NCBI GenBank assembly: GCA_029215795.1
Contig: JARDYH010000001.1
Span: 8,116,001 to 8,180,000 of the forward strand
Direction: 5' to 3'
Length of the DNA: 64,000 bases
Origin: Anniella stebbinsi
Lineage: Eukaryota > Chordata > Lepidosauria > Squamata > Anniellidae
This document shows positions 47,229 through 59,355 of the stretch, in pieces (positions within the stretch are counted from its first letter, which is position 1; each line of letters begins with the position of its first letter). The notes beneath the pieces are model-generated. The model did not search any database. It had not been told where the DNA came from and saw only the letters and a program-made list of their open reading frames with translations. Made by a program: the position numbers and the translations under genes.

Positions 47229-49389
47229 ACTGGCTTGAGGAAGGGTGGTGCAGAGTTTTTTTAACGGGGGGGGGGGGAAGGTATGGTCCAAAAGCAATGG
47301 TTTCCCCCAAAGTAATTTAAATGCCTACTCGTTTTCCCGTTGGTTGGGCACCGAAATGACTGCCCAGGATGCTTGGCAGAGTCACAGCCTTGAGCTGAAA
47401 GAGACCAAAGGAAGTTTCTGCTGATAACCCCACCCCCTGGGCTACTGGAGGCAGGACACGGCAGGTGCCTCTCTGGTTAGGGAAGGAAGCCATTCCTGGG
47501 CCACATGCCATGAAGACCCTCAACCCATATCCTGACAAAAGGGAGGGTCTGTCCTTTCTGTATACAAAGTTCTTCCTGCAGCTGCAGACAGCTCTGATGT
47601 GGTGGAAGGAGGGAGGGCTGCCTGCTCTGGATGAGATCGCAGCTTTTGGGGTGGGGGAGAAACACACTCTGAACCCCACTTTATTCCCAGAGATTCAAGT
47701 GACAGCAGGAGCCAGGAATGCTTTAGCTCAGCTCTGCCCAATATCACATAGCAGGATCTGGCCACAGCCATCCTACTAGTGGTCACTCTTCCGGCGGAGC
47801 TGGGTAACTACAGAGCAATGAAGTAGGACTCACAAGCTTCATAGGCGGAATTCCACTACCCATCTGTTAACTTAGGGAGACCCCAATGTGGCACCTGCAG
47901 AGAGACCTCCAACGGCATTCATGAAGCTCTCTACTCCCTGCCCTCTTTAAAAATATATATTTTAAATAAAAGCCTTGAAAGGCCCTTAGGGCACCAGGTT
48001 CTCCTTCCTGTTCCTGCACCTGCTGCAGATCAGCTGTTGGTGGGCAGGCAGAAAACGGCAAGAGTTGCTTCCGGCCCTCGGTCACAAAGACCTTTCCCCT
48101 TTGCTCCCTCTCTTGCCCTACTCCCAGCCTCCAGCCTCACTACTTCTCTCCCACGACTCCTTTGCAATTACCTCTTTCGACTAGCCAGCCCCCCCCCCGC
48201 AGCAGCCACACCCTCTGTCACTAGCCACACCCTCTGTTGGAGCCATTTTGTGGTGGTGCCCACAGGAGTCCCGCAAATTCCCAAATGTGCCCAGGCGGTC
48301 CAAAAGGGTTGTTATAACTGGATGGGTCGTGGGGATGCCATTATTCCAATCTTGGAGCAGTTATACGGGAGCAATCCTTCCGCTTCTTGGCCAAACTAAA
48401 ATGTGCCACTTTAATGCAGCCGCTTAATATCTTTGACGGCGCTTTCCCCTGTGCCGCAAAGGTTCGTCTCCATGCACGTTCTATTTGTGAGTTAAAAACC
48501 TACAATGCACATTTCACCGGATTGTTCAGAAGTATTATTATTATTACAAAAGGTTTCTAGATCTTCACCTCTACTGCTTTTAGAATCTTTACGATTGCTT
48601 TATCACTGCCAATTCGTTTATAATTTTAATGTATTTTTTTCAAAAGCACTGCTTCTCTGTTGCCTTGTAACGAGTTCTGTAGAACGCTTTCCTTTTCTTT
48701 TCTAGCCTTCATGCGGCTATGGATATATACATCCGCCCTTCCTTCATTCCTCACTGCTCTCCCCGCTGGGAGTCCTCTGCCTTCTCCCCCTTCTGCAAAC
48801 CTCTCAGCAACACCTGCTGTTCTGACCCTGCTCTAATCCCCAGACGGCCCGCTGCTCCTTCCCTCCCACCTGGGCCAGGAATCTCCCATGAATCTTGAAA
48901 CTTGGTGAGGTGAGTCTGTTGTTGCTGTCGCCAACAGTACGCCTCCTCCACACCCTTCTTCTGCCAGCTCCTGGACTCCCTCGGCCCCGAAGAAATGGAA
49001 GAGAAAGGCCAGAGGGCCATGGCTGAAAGCTGAACTTCCTTGCTTTGCAAATGGGCCACGCTTGAACTACTTTGGGGAGGGGGGGGCATGGATTTGTTGG
49101 CGGCCCCTGTCGTAGACGTGATCTAAGCCTACGTACACTGGAGTACCAACAACAGACCTTTAAACTGAAAACCCTGGGAGGAAAAGCTGGTAAGATCAAA
49201 ACATTCAGAGAAAGATACTGGGAGGAAGAAACCCGGGCAATTAGTAATTCTCTGTGACCCGGAATCCACGCCCACCTGCCCTGCCACAGCCCACGGTAGA
49301 GCAGTCCACCAAAGATCTCGCAAACTCACGCCCTGCACTCAGCAAAGAGAGAGTCTGTGTTTACAAACAGGACAGGCGACAGCCTTCAC

Positions 49390-49500
49390 CCAACCTGGTC
49401 CCCTCCGAATGTGCTGGACTGCAATTCCCAATGGCCATGCTGGCTGGAAACCATGGGCGCAGTAGCCCAGCACATCTTGAAGGGCACCAGGTTGGGGGAG
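49390..49500. mobile_element. Foldback element (ACCTGGTGCC family)
   Basis: CCAACCTGGTCCCCTCCGAA on the left pairs with CTTGAAGGGCACCAGGTTGG on the right, giving clear outer inverted repeats. Confidence 0.75.
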
Positions 49501-50424
49501 ACTGGTTTGACACTTCCTTCTTGACACCAGTGAACGAAGAATGCGCCGTGGGGTCACGCCTACTTTAGAGCAGGAGGGTGCCTGGCCTCCACCCCGGGAA
49601 AGACACCAACTCATCGCTCACTGACACATTCCTAAGGAGCCCTTGACGTGATGCCATTGGACCCAGCTTGGGCTACCCTGGCAACTTCCCAGAGACCCAG
49701 CTAGCCTCGTGAACTCCTTCTCTACCCTCTCTGTTCAGCAGCAGTACGTTGCCCAACTCAACCAAGAAGACCTAAACTAAGGAGGCCCAATTCAATGCGA
49801 TCTCCAGGTTTAGTAGCCACCTGGGCTGGTTTTCCCAGGGGCAGAAGGTCTCAGCTGCCCTACAAGGTCAGTCGCCCACCCACCCCACCCACCCTGTTCC
49901 TGCTGCCTCCCTGAGCCCAGGTCATGGAAAGCAAGCAAAGGGCTGTGCCGAGAAGGGACCGACACAGGAAACGCCTCAAGAGGCCTCCAATCGCTGGGGC
50001 AGAATGCCAAAAATTATACAGAAGGGGGGGGGGGCTGCTGCAAGTTTGTGTGGGAGGCAGAGAAAGTGGTGGTGGGGAGCTCCAGAATGCAGCCTCTCCT
50101 CCATCTGTCTGTACTTTGTCTGGGAAGGGAGGGTTAAATAAAGCGGGTCTGATCACCTGGAGCCCCCCAAAAGTGAGAAAGTCGGTGCTATTTCTCATGA
50201 CCAGTTTTTCTTTATGGCCATGTGATCAAGCTAAGTCATCTCCTTGGCAAAGTTGCCTCTTAGGAATACCCTGACATCCATAATTTCCCAGGGTGAAGGT
50301 AGCTTGATGGAAATTGGAGCATCCACAAGACCACTTCTCACTGGGTAAATCACATCACTGTGCATATCAATTAATAAATGAGACATGGTGCAGCCTTTAC
50401 ACTCTCCCTTTCTATTTCTCTCTC

Positions 50425-50442
50425 TGTGTGTGTGTGTGTGTG
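50425..50442. repeat. (GT)n microsatellite
   Basis: Nine GT units. Confidence 0.85.
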
Positions 50443-50919
50443 CCTTATTTAAGCCCATCTCAAGCAGTTCAGTCTAACTCAGGGTGAACTGATGGAGCAA
50501 GCAAAAGTCTGCAAAAGGGTGGGACGCCTCGCCTGGACAGGGCGTTCACTTCAGACGCCCCAGCCATGACGCCAACGGTTTAAATGCCATTAGTTCTTTA
50601 ACTGCTTCAGTGCTGAACAAAAAGCAAACACAGACAACTTGATCTGTAAGCAAGCCCCCAAAAGGCACAGTAGGGCGATACCTTCATTAGGACTAACAAA
50701 AATAGTGAGCCGATCAAAACACTACTCATTGATACACACCACAATTTCTGGGAGGGAAATGGTGGCCCAAAAGACAGATCTGGAGCTATCCGTAGATCTC
50801 TGGGTGATTTGCAGGTGACTGGAAAGTATTTCTGACTCCCAACAGCAGTAAAAAAAATTACCCTCTTTACCCATGCCCTAAATTATACTAATGCAAGGAA
50901 GAAAGTTTAGGGCAGACTC

Positions 50920-51045
50920 CTGCAACCTGGTGCCTTCAAGTTGTGTTGGAATACAATTCCCATCACCCTCAGGCAGCTGGCCGTGGGTGATGGGAACTGT
51001 AATCCAACACATCCGGAGAGCAGTTAGAGGAGACTGGTTTAGGGT
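50920..51045. mobile_element. Foldback element (ACCTGGTGCC family)
   Basis: TGCAACCTGGTGCCTTCAAG on the left; the interior AATACAATTCCCATCACCC pairs with GGGTGATGGGAACTGTAATC on the right. Confidence 0.75.
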
Positions 51046-52279
51046 AACCAAGAGTGAATTTTTTGTTTGGAACGACTGTGCAATTCATTCAATTTCGGTA
51101 CTCAAATTCCTGGGTTCAGAACCTTTAATTCTAAGCGTGTGCCTTTTGTGCAGAGCTCTGGGTGATGGATTCTGGGGTTCTGGTAAAAAACAAACAAACC
51201 ACTATGTAGATCCTGCAAGCTTAAACTCTGCCCACCCGTAGATTAGACAGAGATAAACCATTTAAACGCATTCTTTCCGGGGCCAGAGAATATTGTATGC
51301 TTTAGGCACTAAACATAAATATTAGTAATGTTTCCTAGAAGCAGTAGTAGACAACTCCAGTGTTACGGATTGTGTGAAACGCAACCAGAAACAAAGGTGC
51401 CTGGAAATGATCACCCACAATACTGAAAAACCTGGGCAGAAACTGAAGGGAATGAAATCGATTAGTTAGCTATAAACTCAACAGTTAATTGCCTTAAGAG
51501 CTCCTGGCTGTTGGCCCTACTTTGTTATGAGAGCTGACTTTCATCTCCCGCCCAGTGTGGGCACACCTTGCCACGCCTCTGCTATGAAGCAAAAAAGGTC
51601 ACAGGGGGGACGGGCGCCAAACCAGAGCAGAAGGGGCCAAGTCTGCTCTGCTGCTGTCATCACCAAGAAAATAAGCATCGCTCGCTAGATCAGAACAGGA
51701 CCGGAGGGGGTGTGGGGAGGGGTGACAGATGCCTCCGGATAACTCACAAGCAAAATGCACACATACACCACCAGCAGCAGCAGCAGCTGGCATTCAGAGG
51801 TACACTTTGCCTGAACATGGAAGTACCATTAAGCCCTCAGGAGTCCAACCTATTAGCAAACACGTTCTTCAATGGGGAAGGGGGGATGAGACCCACCAGG
51901 CCAGATTTAGGCTGCAGTTGTCTAGCGAGGACCAATGGACCCTATCCTTTAGAGCATCAACACAGGCACAGGCTATGGCCAAAATAGCCCAGGAGCTCAC
52001 CCACCAACGCATCCGGCTTTCCAGACATGCTCAGGAGTACTTGAGAGAAGGCATTTTCATTGGGGCTGTTTCTCTCCCTCCTTTACAGCATTTGTGGCTC
52101 TAGAGCAGGCAGGGAGCAGAAAGCAAATCTCCAGACTCTCCAGCTTCCTCTCCGGGCATTCCTGACCATTGGCCATGCTGACGGGGGCTTCCGGGAGTGG
52201 AAGTCCGAAACATCTGGAGATCGGCTGACTGCCCACCCTGTTCTAGGGAGATGCAAATAAGCATCCACGGGGCTTATAT

Positions 52280-54130
52280 TTGTAAGACGTTCCGCGGAGG
52301 GGGGGGGGCGCTCTGCCCAGCTCGGGAGCGGAGCCCCCGATCTGGAAGGGAGCTGGGGAAAGGCACTCTGAAGCAGCCTTTCCCAACTCCTTCAGGGGCC
52401 GAAGCCCCGGCTCAGAAGCCCTATTCCTGCGGCTCTTCCCAGCCACCCCCCCCCCCCTTAGGCGACGCGCGCTCCGTTCCTTCGCACTCACCGCCCAAGC
52501 CCCGTGCGCGGCGGTCATCCCTTCCACGGGGAGAATCATTCCGAGCCAGGCGCGTGGCTGGCTGCCGGAGCGCGGCGGCGGCGGCGGGCTCACAGGTGGG
52601 CAAGGCGGGTCGCCCCGATGGCCTCGGCACCCCAGCAGCACCGCGAGGGCAGGCAGGCAGGCGGCATCTGTCTGTGTTCCTCCCTCCGCAGGACTGCGCG
52701 CTCCGGCGCCTGCCCGGTGGGTGTGACCAGTTGGCAGCCCCACCCTAGGGAGGGGCCGGGCCGAGCCGAGCCGAGCGCCGGCCAAGGAGGCGTGCCCAGG
52801 CGCCCCGGCCGGCTCCTGCCCTCCCTCGCGGGGGGGGGGGGGGAATCTGGGTCAGCCGCGCGCCTCCGGGTTCACACGTGCTCCTTCAGCCCGCGTGCCA
52901 TTTGGCCTTCTACGAACTTCTCTCTCCCCGGGCAGCTCTGACCACTCTAACGGCCTGGCTTAGAGACCCAGCTCCAGGGACCCGAGGAGGAGGGGGTGGA
53001 GGAGGAGGGGTGAGCATTGCATGCCAAAAGCACAAAGCCCTTGCAGGTGACCCGGCGCTTTGACCTGCACGGATCACTACACCGGTGTTCAGACGGGCAG
53101 TAAATCAACCAAGCGGCTTGTGGCACCTTGAAGTAGAGTCCTCTGGCAGAAGCTTCCCTGGACACGAACTTAAAAGAAGGAACGTGCGAGCCTTCAAGGG
53201 CCCAAGACGCCGTTTTCCGCCAGCAATGTTTTAGCCCCAAATGCGTCTCGCAACCGCGGCTCTTTTGCAACTCCATCCTGAGGCGAGGCACCGGGGGGTG
53301 GGGGAGGTTGGAGCTCCTTGCGCGCCCTTCCCAGCATCTTGCCGCACCCGCTGGAACGCGAAAGAGCAACGGCGTTGTCTGCACAGGCCCACCTACCCAC
53401 CCACCCGCACACCCTTTGGTGGGCCGCGGGGGAGGGATCATAATGGGTTCAACCCCGGGTAGCTCCACAGGCCCCTAGACGTGCCCTGCAGCCAGGTTGG
53501 GGGCAGGAAGAGTCAGAGGGCTGCTAGGAACTGGCTGGCAGGCCCACCGCCCTGCCCCCACCCCCGGTTCACAGTGTCACCTAGTCTGTGCCAGAAGCCA
53601 CCCCCACCCCTCCCTGGCCCAACAGCTCCGATCCAGCCCCTCCCCCCAGTTGCCCTGAAAGACCACCGCGCTCCCCGTTTGCCTCGATCAATTTTGGCCA
53701 GGCGAGCCCATCACCGCATCCACTGGGCGGCGGCAGGAAGGAGGCGAAGAGAGGCCACTGTAGCGGCAGTGGAACGACGCCGCTTTCAGCCCGCGAGCTA
53801 CCGGGGGGGGGGGGGGGAGAGGAACGCTCCTCCTTCGCAGGCCCAAAGAGACCCTCCCCGTCTGATAGGGAAAGGGAGGGTCAGGATCACAGGGGGCTGA
53901 GCGGAAGGGGACGCCAAGCCAGCACCCAGGACCACCTTCCAGGCCAAGCGACCTTTCCTGGGCACGAAAGGTGGCTGCTCTCTTCGGGCACAAGAAGGCG
54001 GCGGGGGAGAAGGGACCCCCGCGTGGCAGGAGCTGCGATGGCCTCTTCCTTCTCTGCCCTGACCCTCCCCGCCACATCCCCCCCCCGTTGCCATTCCAGC
54101 ACCCCCCCCCGTTCCGTCACTGAATTATGC
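52280..54130. promoter_or_regulatory. CpG island, candidate KLF8 promoter
   Basis: This segment is visibly rich in CG dinucleotides and G/C runs (for example GGAGCGCGGCGGCGGCGGCG near 52567), in contrast to its surroundings. It contains a minus-strand splice donor and lies directly upstream of KLF8 in the transcribed direction. No TATA box is obvious, as is usual for CpG-island promoters. It could also fire in the plus direction. Confidence 0.7.
52492..52539 (-). CDS. KLF8: Proposed KLF8 first coding exon (alternative N-terminus)
   Basis: On the minus strand a strong donor, GGGCG followed by GTGAGTGCG (GT at 52491-52490), lies in the CpG island. The frame upstream is open and reads MILPVEGMTAAHGAWA from the ATG at 52539-52537. 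Joined to 41536 it continues without a break into AAGFGHGKALSK and the KLF8 Met, giving 342 residues in total. A second Met is at 52518-52516. The region upstream is open for another 82 codons to 52785. The human N-terminal 45 residues are not encoded here. This joining is an inference from phase and donor quality; the exon could instead be 5' UTR, with translation from 41500. Confidence 0.38.
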
Positions 54131-54340
54131 ACCCAGGAGAAAGATCTCTGCCTTCTCTCCCCGCTCCCGAGCGAGCACTTTCAACCGCCTCCACCCCAGC
54201 TCATTCCTGATCCATGCTCGCCAGTGCGCCTAAGGTGGAGCATGAGAGACGTGTGGAAGGCAAGCGACCCCACCCTCCGGGGCGGCGGCTCCTGCAGGCT
54301 GGGGAGATGGCAACGAAAGGCCACCCTGACACGCCTCCAC

Positions 54341-54368
54341 CCTCTCTCTCTCTCTCTCTCTCTCTCTG
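54341..54368. repeat. (CT)n microsatellite
   Basis: About 13 CT units, just beyond the CpG island. Confidence 0.9.
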
Positions 54369-54987
54369 CTCCCAGCCTGAACAAACAAAACCTTGAAGAG
54401 GCCCAGCCTGGGGAAGGGGGCGAGAAAAGAAAGGAGGGGGACGGGGGGGGAGAGAATACGCCTGTGTTTGGGGTCTGTTAGTTATTTATGGGCAGCTCGG
54501 ATGGCGAGATGTCACCCCGGTGCTGCGCGACAGCTTGGCCATTCAAAGCAGAGCTGCAGCGTTGCGCACCACCAACTTGGCCATGTTCCCCAGGCCAGAT
54601 GGAGCTCTGGTGCCAAGGTGGGCGGCACAGGGAGCCCATGATGGACACACTGCATTCTGGCACCGCGTCCCACCCTCCCTCTCCCGGCTACCAGGTCCAG
54701 AGTCCAGTTTTCGTAGCAAGAGAGGAGGGGGGAAGTCCCCCCGTGTTCACACAGATGCAAGAGCAGGTGGGGAGGAGGAGGAGGAGGGTGCATCCATGAT
54801 TGCACCAGCCAAAAGGTTGGGGGCTAAAGAGTCCCCCGGGGCCCTCCCCGTCTCCCATTCCCGGACTGCAGCCAGAGGCAGCCGCTTGGGCTCCAGCAGG
54901 GGTAATCAAAGCCACAGGGCCAGCGATGGAGCAAACGTCTCGCCAGCGACGCAGTAACTAATAAGAAAGGGAGGGGGGATGGCCTCA

Positions 54988-55340
54988 GCTCCCCTCTACA
55001 AGGATTCGCTTTTGCGTCTGGTTAGGCGATTATGTGCATAATCGCTGAAGCACATTTACGCCTAATCCATCTGCACGAGAGGCGGCGAGAGGCGGCGAAG
55101 CACATTAACGGATGTCCAAAATGCGCTTTACAAGTAGTTAATGCGCATAAGCGCTTATTCACACAGTCAAAATGCGCTTTAACGGACGGAGCAAAATAAA
55201 ACTCGCGATTTAACGCGCATTCGATAATGCACATAATCGGGGAGATAACGCGCCTCTACGCCCGATTTGCGCTCCGTTCTTGTAGAGGTAATTTTTTTAA
55301 TGCGCCTTGAAAGAGCTTTAAATGCCTCTTGTAGAGACAT
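54988..55340 (-). mobile_element. 355-bp MITE family, copy C, with 5-bp target duplication
   Basis: Reversed relative to copies A and B. The plus strand begins GCTCCCCTCTACAAGGATTC and ends GCCTCTTGTAGAGACAT. CCTCA occurs directly on both sides (54983-54987 and 55341-55345). The interior closely matches copy A. Confidence 0.88.
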
Positions 55341-55732
55341 CCTCAAACTCCAGGAGGAGGGGGGGAAGACTCTGAAAAAAGGTTAGAAATGCTTTCTTGC
55401 AGCGACGCTTTCAAGAAACCTCTGCAAAGGAGTTTTGCCGTCAGCAAGCTAGATGTCGGTCCTAGGCATGAGCTAGCAAAATATGGCCTCCTCAACAAGG
55501 GTCCAGCCCCTGTTCCAGCACACCACAGAGTCTGCCACAATATATGGGGTGCCTAGGAGCATCCCACCGCACAAAGGATTCTGGCTCTGTGTTCCCCATT
55601 GAAGCTGCCGTGGGGAGCACAAACAGTAAATGGGAACACCCTCTCCTGGCAGGGGATAACAGCTTCCAGCTACGTCCAGGATTTGTGGTCACTCAGCCAT
55701 GCCTTGGGGACTCCTGTTCCAAAGATTCATCA

Positions 55733-55873
55733 TAAGAACGTAAGAAGGGCCCTGCTGGATCAGACCAAGCGTCCATAAAGTCCAGCATCGTGTTCACACA
55801 GTGGCCAACCACTTGTTGACCAGGAACCAACAAGCAATAGCACCCTCCCGCCCATGTTCCCCAGAAACAAGCC
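55733..55873 (-). mobile_element. CR1 LINE 3' end, antisense
   Basis: AAGAACGTAAGAAGGGCCCT is followed by GCTGGATCAGACCAAGCGTC and GTGGCCAACCACTTGTTGAC, the reversed CR1 tail. Confidence 0.8.
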
Positions 55874-57920
55874 CTCCTACAAGGCTTGAGAAAGCAAGCG
55901 GAACAACCCTACAAAGAAAAGGGGGAATGTTCCTGGCCTCCACATCACTCATAGCCTTCAACTATAGGTTTGAATCCAGATTTAAAGAACTTTGCTTTAC
56001 AAAAAGCTGCCTGGCCTTCAGCTGACACTTGGCCTAAAAGCCTCAGCCATGTTTCCATCCTAGTGTAAACCGGCTTAAAGCTCACTGGAGCCACACTGGA
56101 GTGAAGCAGGAACGCTGGTCCTAGTGAACAACTCCAGCACCATCAGAGGGGCCATTGTACTTGTCCAGAATTGGCACCACACCTCTTCCCCACAACCGGG
56201 TGATGAATTGCACACCCTGCCAGTACTTGGGCATCCAGCTGTCCTTTTTACTCTCCTTGTGTCCAAGATTCAGTCCTGCAAACTTGGGTACACAGCTAAA
56301 TATCTTCATGTGGTCTTCTAATCAGTGCAGCTGTCCTGGAGTTGATCAGCAGCAATAGGAATCTGGCAGGAGGCCTGCTTGGCAGACTGCAATAGTTGTC
56401 TTTTCCCACACCCAATGTAGCCAATGGTAGAGGGGGGAGAACCCACCCACCCCACACAAAATGTCTTATCTGAATACCAAGAGGTCCCTTAGCCCATTCT
56501 AGGAAAGAGTCTTGAATTCCACATTTGGGGTAGGGTGGGATCAGGGTCGGCCTTCTGCTTCAAAAGGAGGCAATCTTGGCTAAGTGGGTGGGGACCCTCA
56601 GGCCCATGGGCCAAATCTGGAACTCCAAAGGTTTCGTAGATGGCCACATCCTTTACTCTGACTGCTGTTCATTTGGTAGTTTCCTTGCTTTTGTGCAGTA
56701 TTTTCCACAATTTAGGGTTAAGGGTTACAGTTTCATGTCTCTCCTAAGGCTTAGAGCCTTTCTACATGAGGCTTTTATTGTGCACTCATGATTCCTGACT
56801 CACAGCAGTTTGCAGGTCCTTTACCTGATGTCTTCATTGTCCACGGCCTTTCCTGTGCTTTGCAACCATGGTGTTTTTTTTCTAAAAAGGAGTTGGAATG
56901 GAGGCATGAAACCCTAGTGTATTTGTGCAATTCTGCTATACCACAGCACCACCTAGTGGCTGTGCAATGGAATGTATAGAAAGACACACACACAAAAAAC
57001 CCGGGGTGGAAAACACATGTTAAAGCACCCATCTTAATACCACAAAGAATCCGGAAGCAGAAGCCTCGGAAAAAGTGTGGCTTAAAAAAGCCTCATGTAG
57101 AAAAGCCTTGAGTTAAAATGTGTCAGTTTTGGAGGATTTTGGCCCCGCCCCTTTGGCCCTGCCCACCACTGGAATGCAACCTCTGAGTATTTATCTGGAA
57201 TTGAATTTGGACTGAAAGAAGTTCCCCACCTCTGTGCTAAAACATTAGACCGAAACTCAAAGATGCCCCTGGCACCGTCCCCCATTCCAAACGGACATCC
57301 CCAGATACTAAGGGAAGGGCCTGGAGATGGAGGAAAGAAAAGATGCTAGATGGTTTCTATTGCAACAGCACCTTTAACCAGCACAGTACATCATATTCTA
57401 AGTCTGGAGCAAAAACATATCCGCACACAGTCTAAGTGTTTGAACCGGCGGCAAGAGATGCATTTTGGGAGACATTTAAATGGAAGGAAATATTCCTCAG
57501 TGGCGATGGAAATCAGGTCATCCATCAGTGGTAGCCTCTGGGCAGACGCCCACATGGAAACCTTGCTTCTAACTGGGCGTCTGTCTGCTGGTGCTCGGCC
57601 CCTCCTTTTCCCTTTGCTAAAAAAGAAAAAGAGCTGGTGGAGATTTACTTAGTGGGTAGATCAGGGCGGGGTCTTCCTCACTGTTGGCCAGAGGAAGATC
57701 AAGCATGGAGCACAATGACGGACAGGGCCCGAGGCCCTAACCCATCTCTACTAATCTGGAGCAACAACCATCTGTACAGCAGTCGCCATCACTAGATGAG
57801 AATCGACGCTCCACCCGAACATGCGGCGGTGACATCACCGGTTTTTATCCAGCCACCGACTAACCTGACACAGCATTGTGTACACCTCTATCATGCCTCC
57901 CCTTACCCTCCTTACCCTCC
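55874..57920. other. No recognisable gene
   Basis: Non-coding sequence. Short frames of 60-100 residues on both strands lack domains or splice signals. Confidence 0.35.
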
Positions 57921-57924
57921 TTTT

Positions 57925-58820
57925 TTTTCCAAGCTGTACAACAGCTGGGATTGTTTAGCTTGAAAAAATGGAGGCTAAGGGGAGACAGGATAGCCGTGTG
58001 CAAAATTGTGCATGGTGTGGAGAGCGTGGAGAGGGAGACATTTTCCCCATAATACTAGAAGCCCGGGTCATCCTATGAAGCTGATTGGTGGGAGATTCGG
58101 GACAGATCAAAGGAAGGACTTCTTCACACAGAGCATAGTTAAATTATGGAAATCACTACCACAAGATGTAGGCTGCCTCTACAAGAGAGGTTTAAAGCTC
58201 TTTCAAGGCGCTTTAAAATTTTTACCTCTACAAGAACGGAGCGCAAATCGGGTGTAGAGGCGCGTTATCTCTCCGATTATGCGCATTATCGAATGTGCGT
58301 TAAACAGCGAGTTTTATTTTGCTCTGTCCGTTAAAGCGCATTTTGACTATGTGAACAAGCGTTTATGCGCATTAACGACTTGTAAAGCGCATTTTGGTCA
58401 TCCCACAATGCGCTTCGCCGCCTCGTGCCGCCTCTCGTGCAGAGGTATTAGGCGTAAATGCGAATTAGCGATTATGCGCATAATCGCCTAACCAGGCGCA
58501 AAAGCGAATCCTTGTAGAGGGGACCGTAGCGATGGCCACCAATTTGGATGGCTTTAAAAGGGGGTTGGATAAATTCCTGCAGGAGAAGGCTATCCATGGC
58601 AACTAGTCCTGATTGCTATGTTGTTACCTCCAGAATCAGAAGCAGTAAGCCTATATACACCAGTTGCTGGGGAACATCGGTGGCAGGAGTGCTGTTGCTT
58701 TCGTATCCTGCTTGTGGGTTCCTGGTCAACCGCTGGTCGGCCGCTGTGTAGTAAACAGAGTGCTGGATGAGATGGACCCTTGGTTTGATCCAGCAGGGCT
58801 CCTCTTATGTTCTTATCATA
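57925..58820 (+). mobile_element. CR1 LINE 3' end, sense, split by a MITE
   Basis: Before the insertion the plus strand encodes degraded CR1 ORF2 C-terminal text with GGRFGTDQRKDFFTQSIVKL and WKSLPQDV. After the 355-bp MITE (58171-58525) it resumes with GATGGCCACCAATTTGGATG and runs through ACACCAGTTGCTGGGGAACA to the CR1 end GATCCAGCAGGGCTCCTCTT near 58805. The uninterrupted CR1 can be seen on both sides, so the MITE inserted later. Confidence 0.85.
58171..58525 (+). mobile_element. 355-bp MITE family, copy A (complete reference copy)
   Basis: The ends GGCTGCCTCTACAAG and CTTGTAGAGGGGACC are inverted repeats of about 15 bp with two or three mismatches. GTA flanks the element on both sides. 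Near the right end is the perfect 20-bp palindrome GCGATTATGCGCATAATCGC (58468-58487), and a matching GATTATGCGCATTATCG lies in the left part. It is unusually rich in GCGC and CG for an old repeat. There is no transposase frame. Confidence 0.9.
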
Positions 58821-59355
58821 GTGGAATGAGGTTTCAGGCATAAGCAAATCAACATTCAGCGATTTCTGGAGGAGGATAATGCTCCTTGAGATTGCTCTAT
58901 GCAAAGGTGTGGTATGAATTTGCATTTTCCTTCCCGCTTCGGTACTCCAGGTCTTCTGGGTTTGCATAACGGACACTGCTATAGACAAACAAGGTTGCAC
59001 ACACATCCCCCGACAGATGGGGCCATGGCCCTGCCTCCTCGGGGGATGCCACAAGCATCCTTTGCAGCAGGTGTTCAAGGAAGTCCCAAATGGGTGTAGC
59101 TCTGGCAAGAAGGGAGCCTTCCTCTAACACTGATCAGCCCTGCCATGGAGAGCAAAGGGCCAGCTCCGAGCATGCAGTGACAGCGATACACGAGGTAGGT
59201 CCAAATCCTTGAGGGTTCTACAAGCTCCTTTGAGGAGTTAAGAGAACTCTCCTCCGTGCCCGAGGGATCGAACCAGCTTGAGCCAAAAGTTGGGATGATC
59301 TGAGCCTTTAGATAATGAAGAACGCGCCTGCAATGCTACAGATTTGCCTGACGTT

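Larger units (their letters stand above)
41537..52491 (-). other. Proposed first intron of KLF8 (11 kb)
   Basis: If the donor at 52491 is used, this whole stretch is intronic. It contains GA/GACA microsatellites, a 165-bp tandem repeat (43522-44090), GC-rich sequence at 46.1-47.1 kb, and foldback elements. Overlapping open frames at 42.2-42.8 and 46.1-47.1 kb have no domains, are open on both strands, and look like by-products of high GC. I could not find the human-type 45-residue KLF8 N-terminus here. Confidence 0.45.

Noticed and set aside
53588..54481. Plus-strand open frame of 297 residues in the CpG island
   Set aside because: It is Pro/Gly/Ser-rich low-complexity text, other frames on both strands are also open there, and no domain or splice pattern supports it. 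High G+C explains the length.
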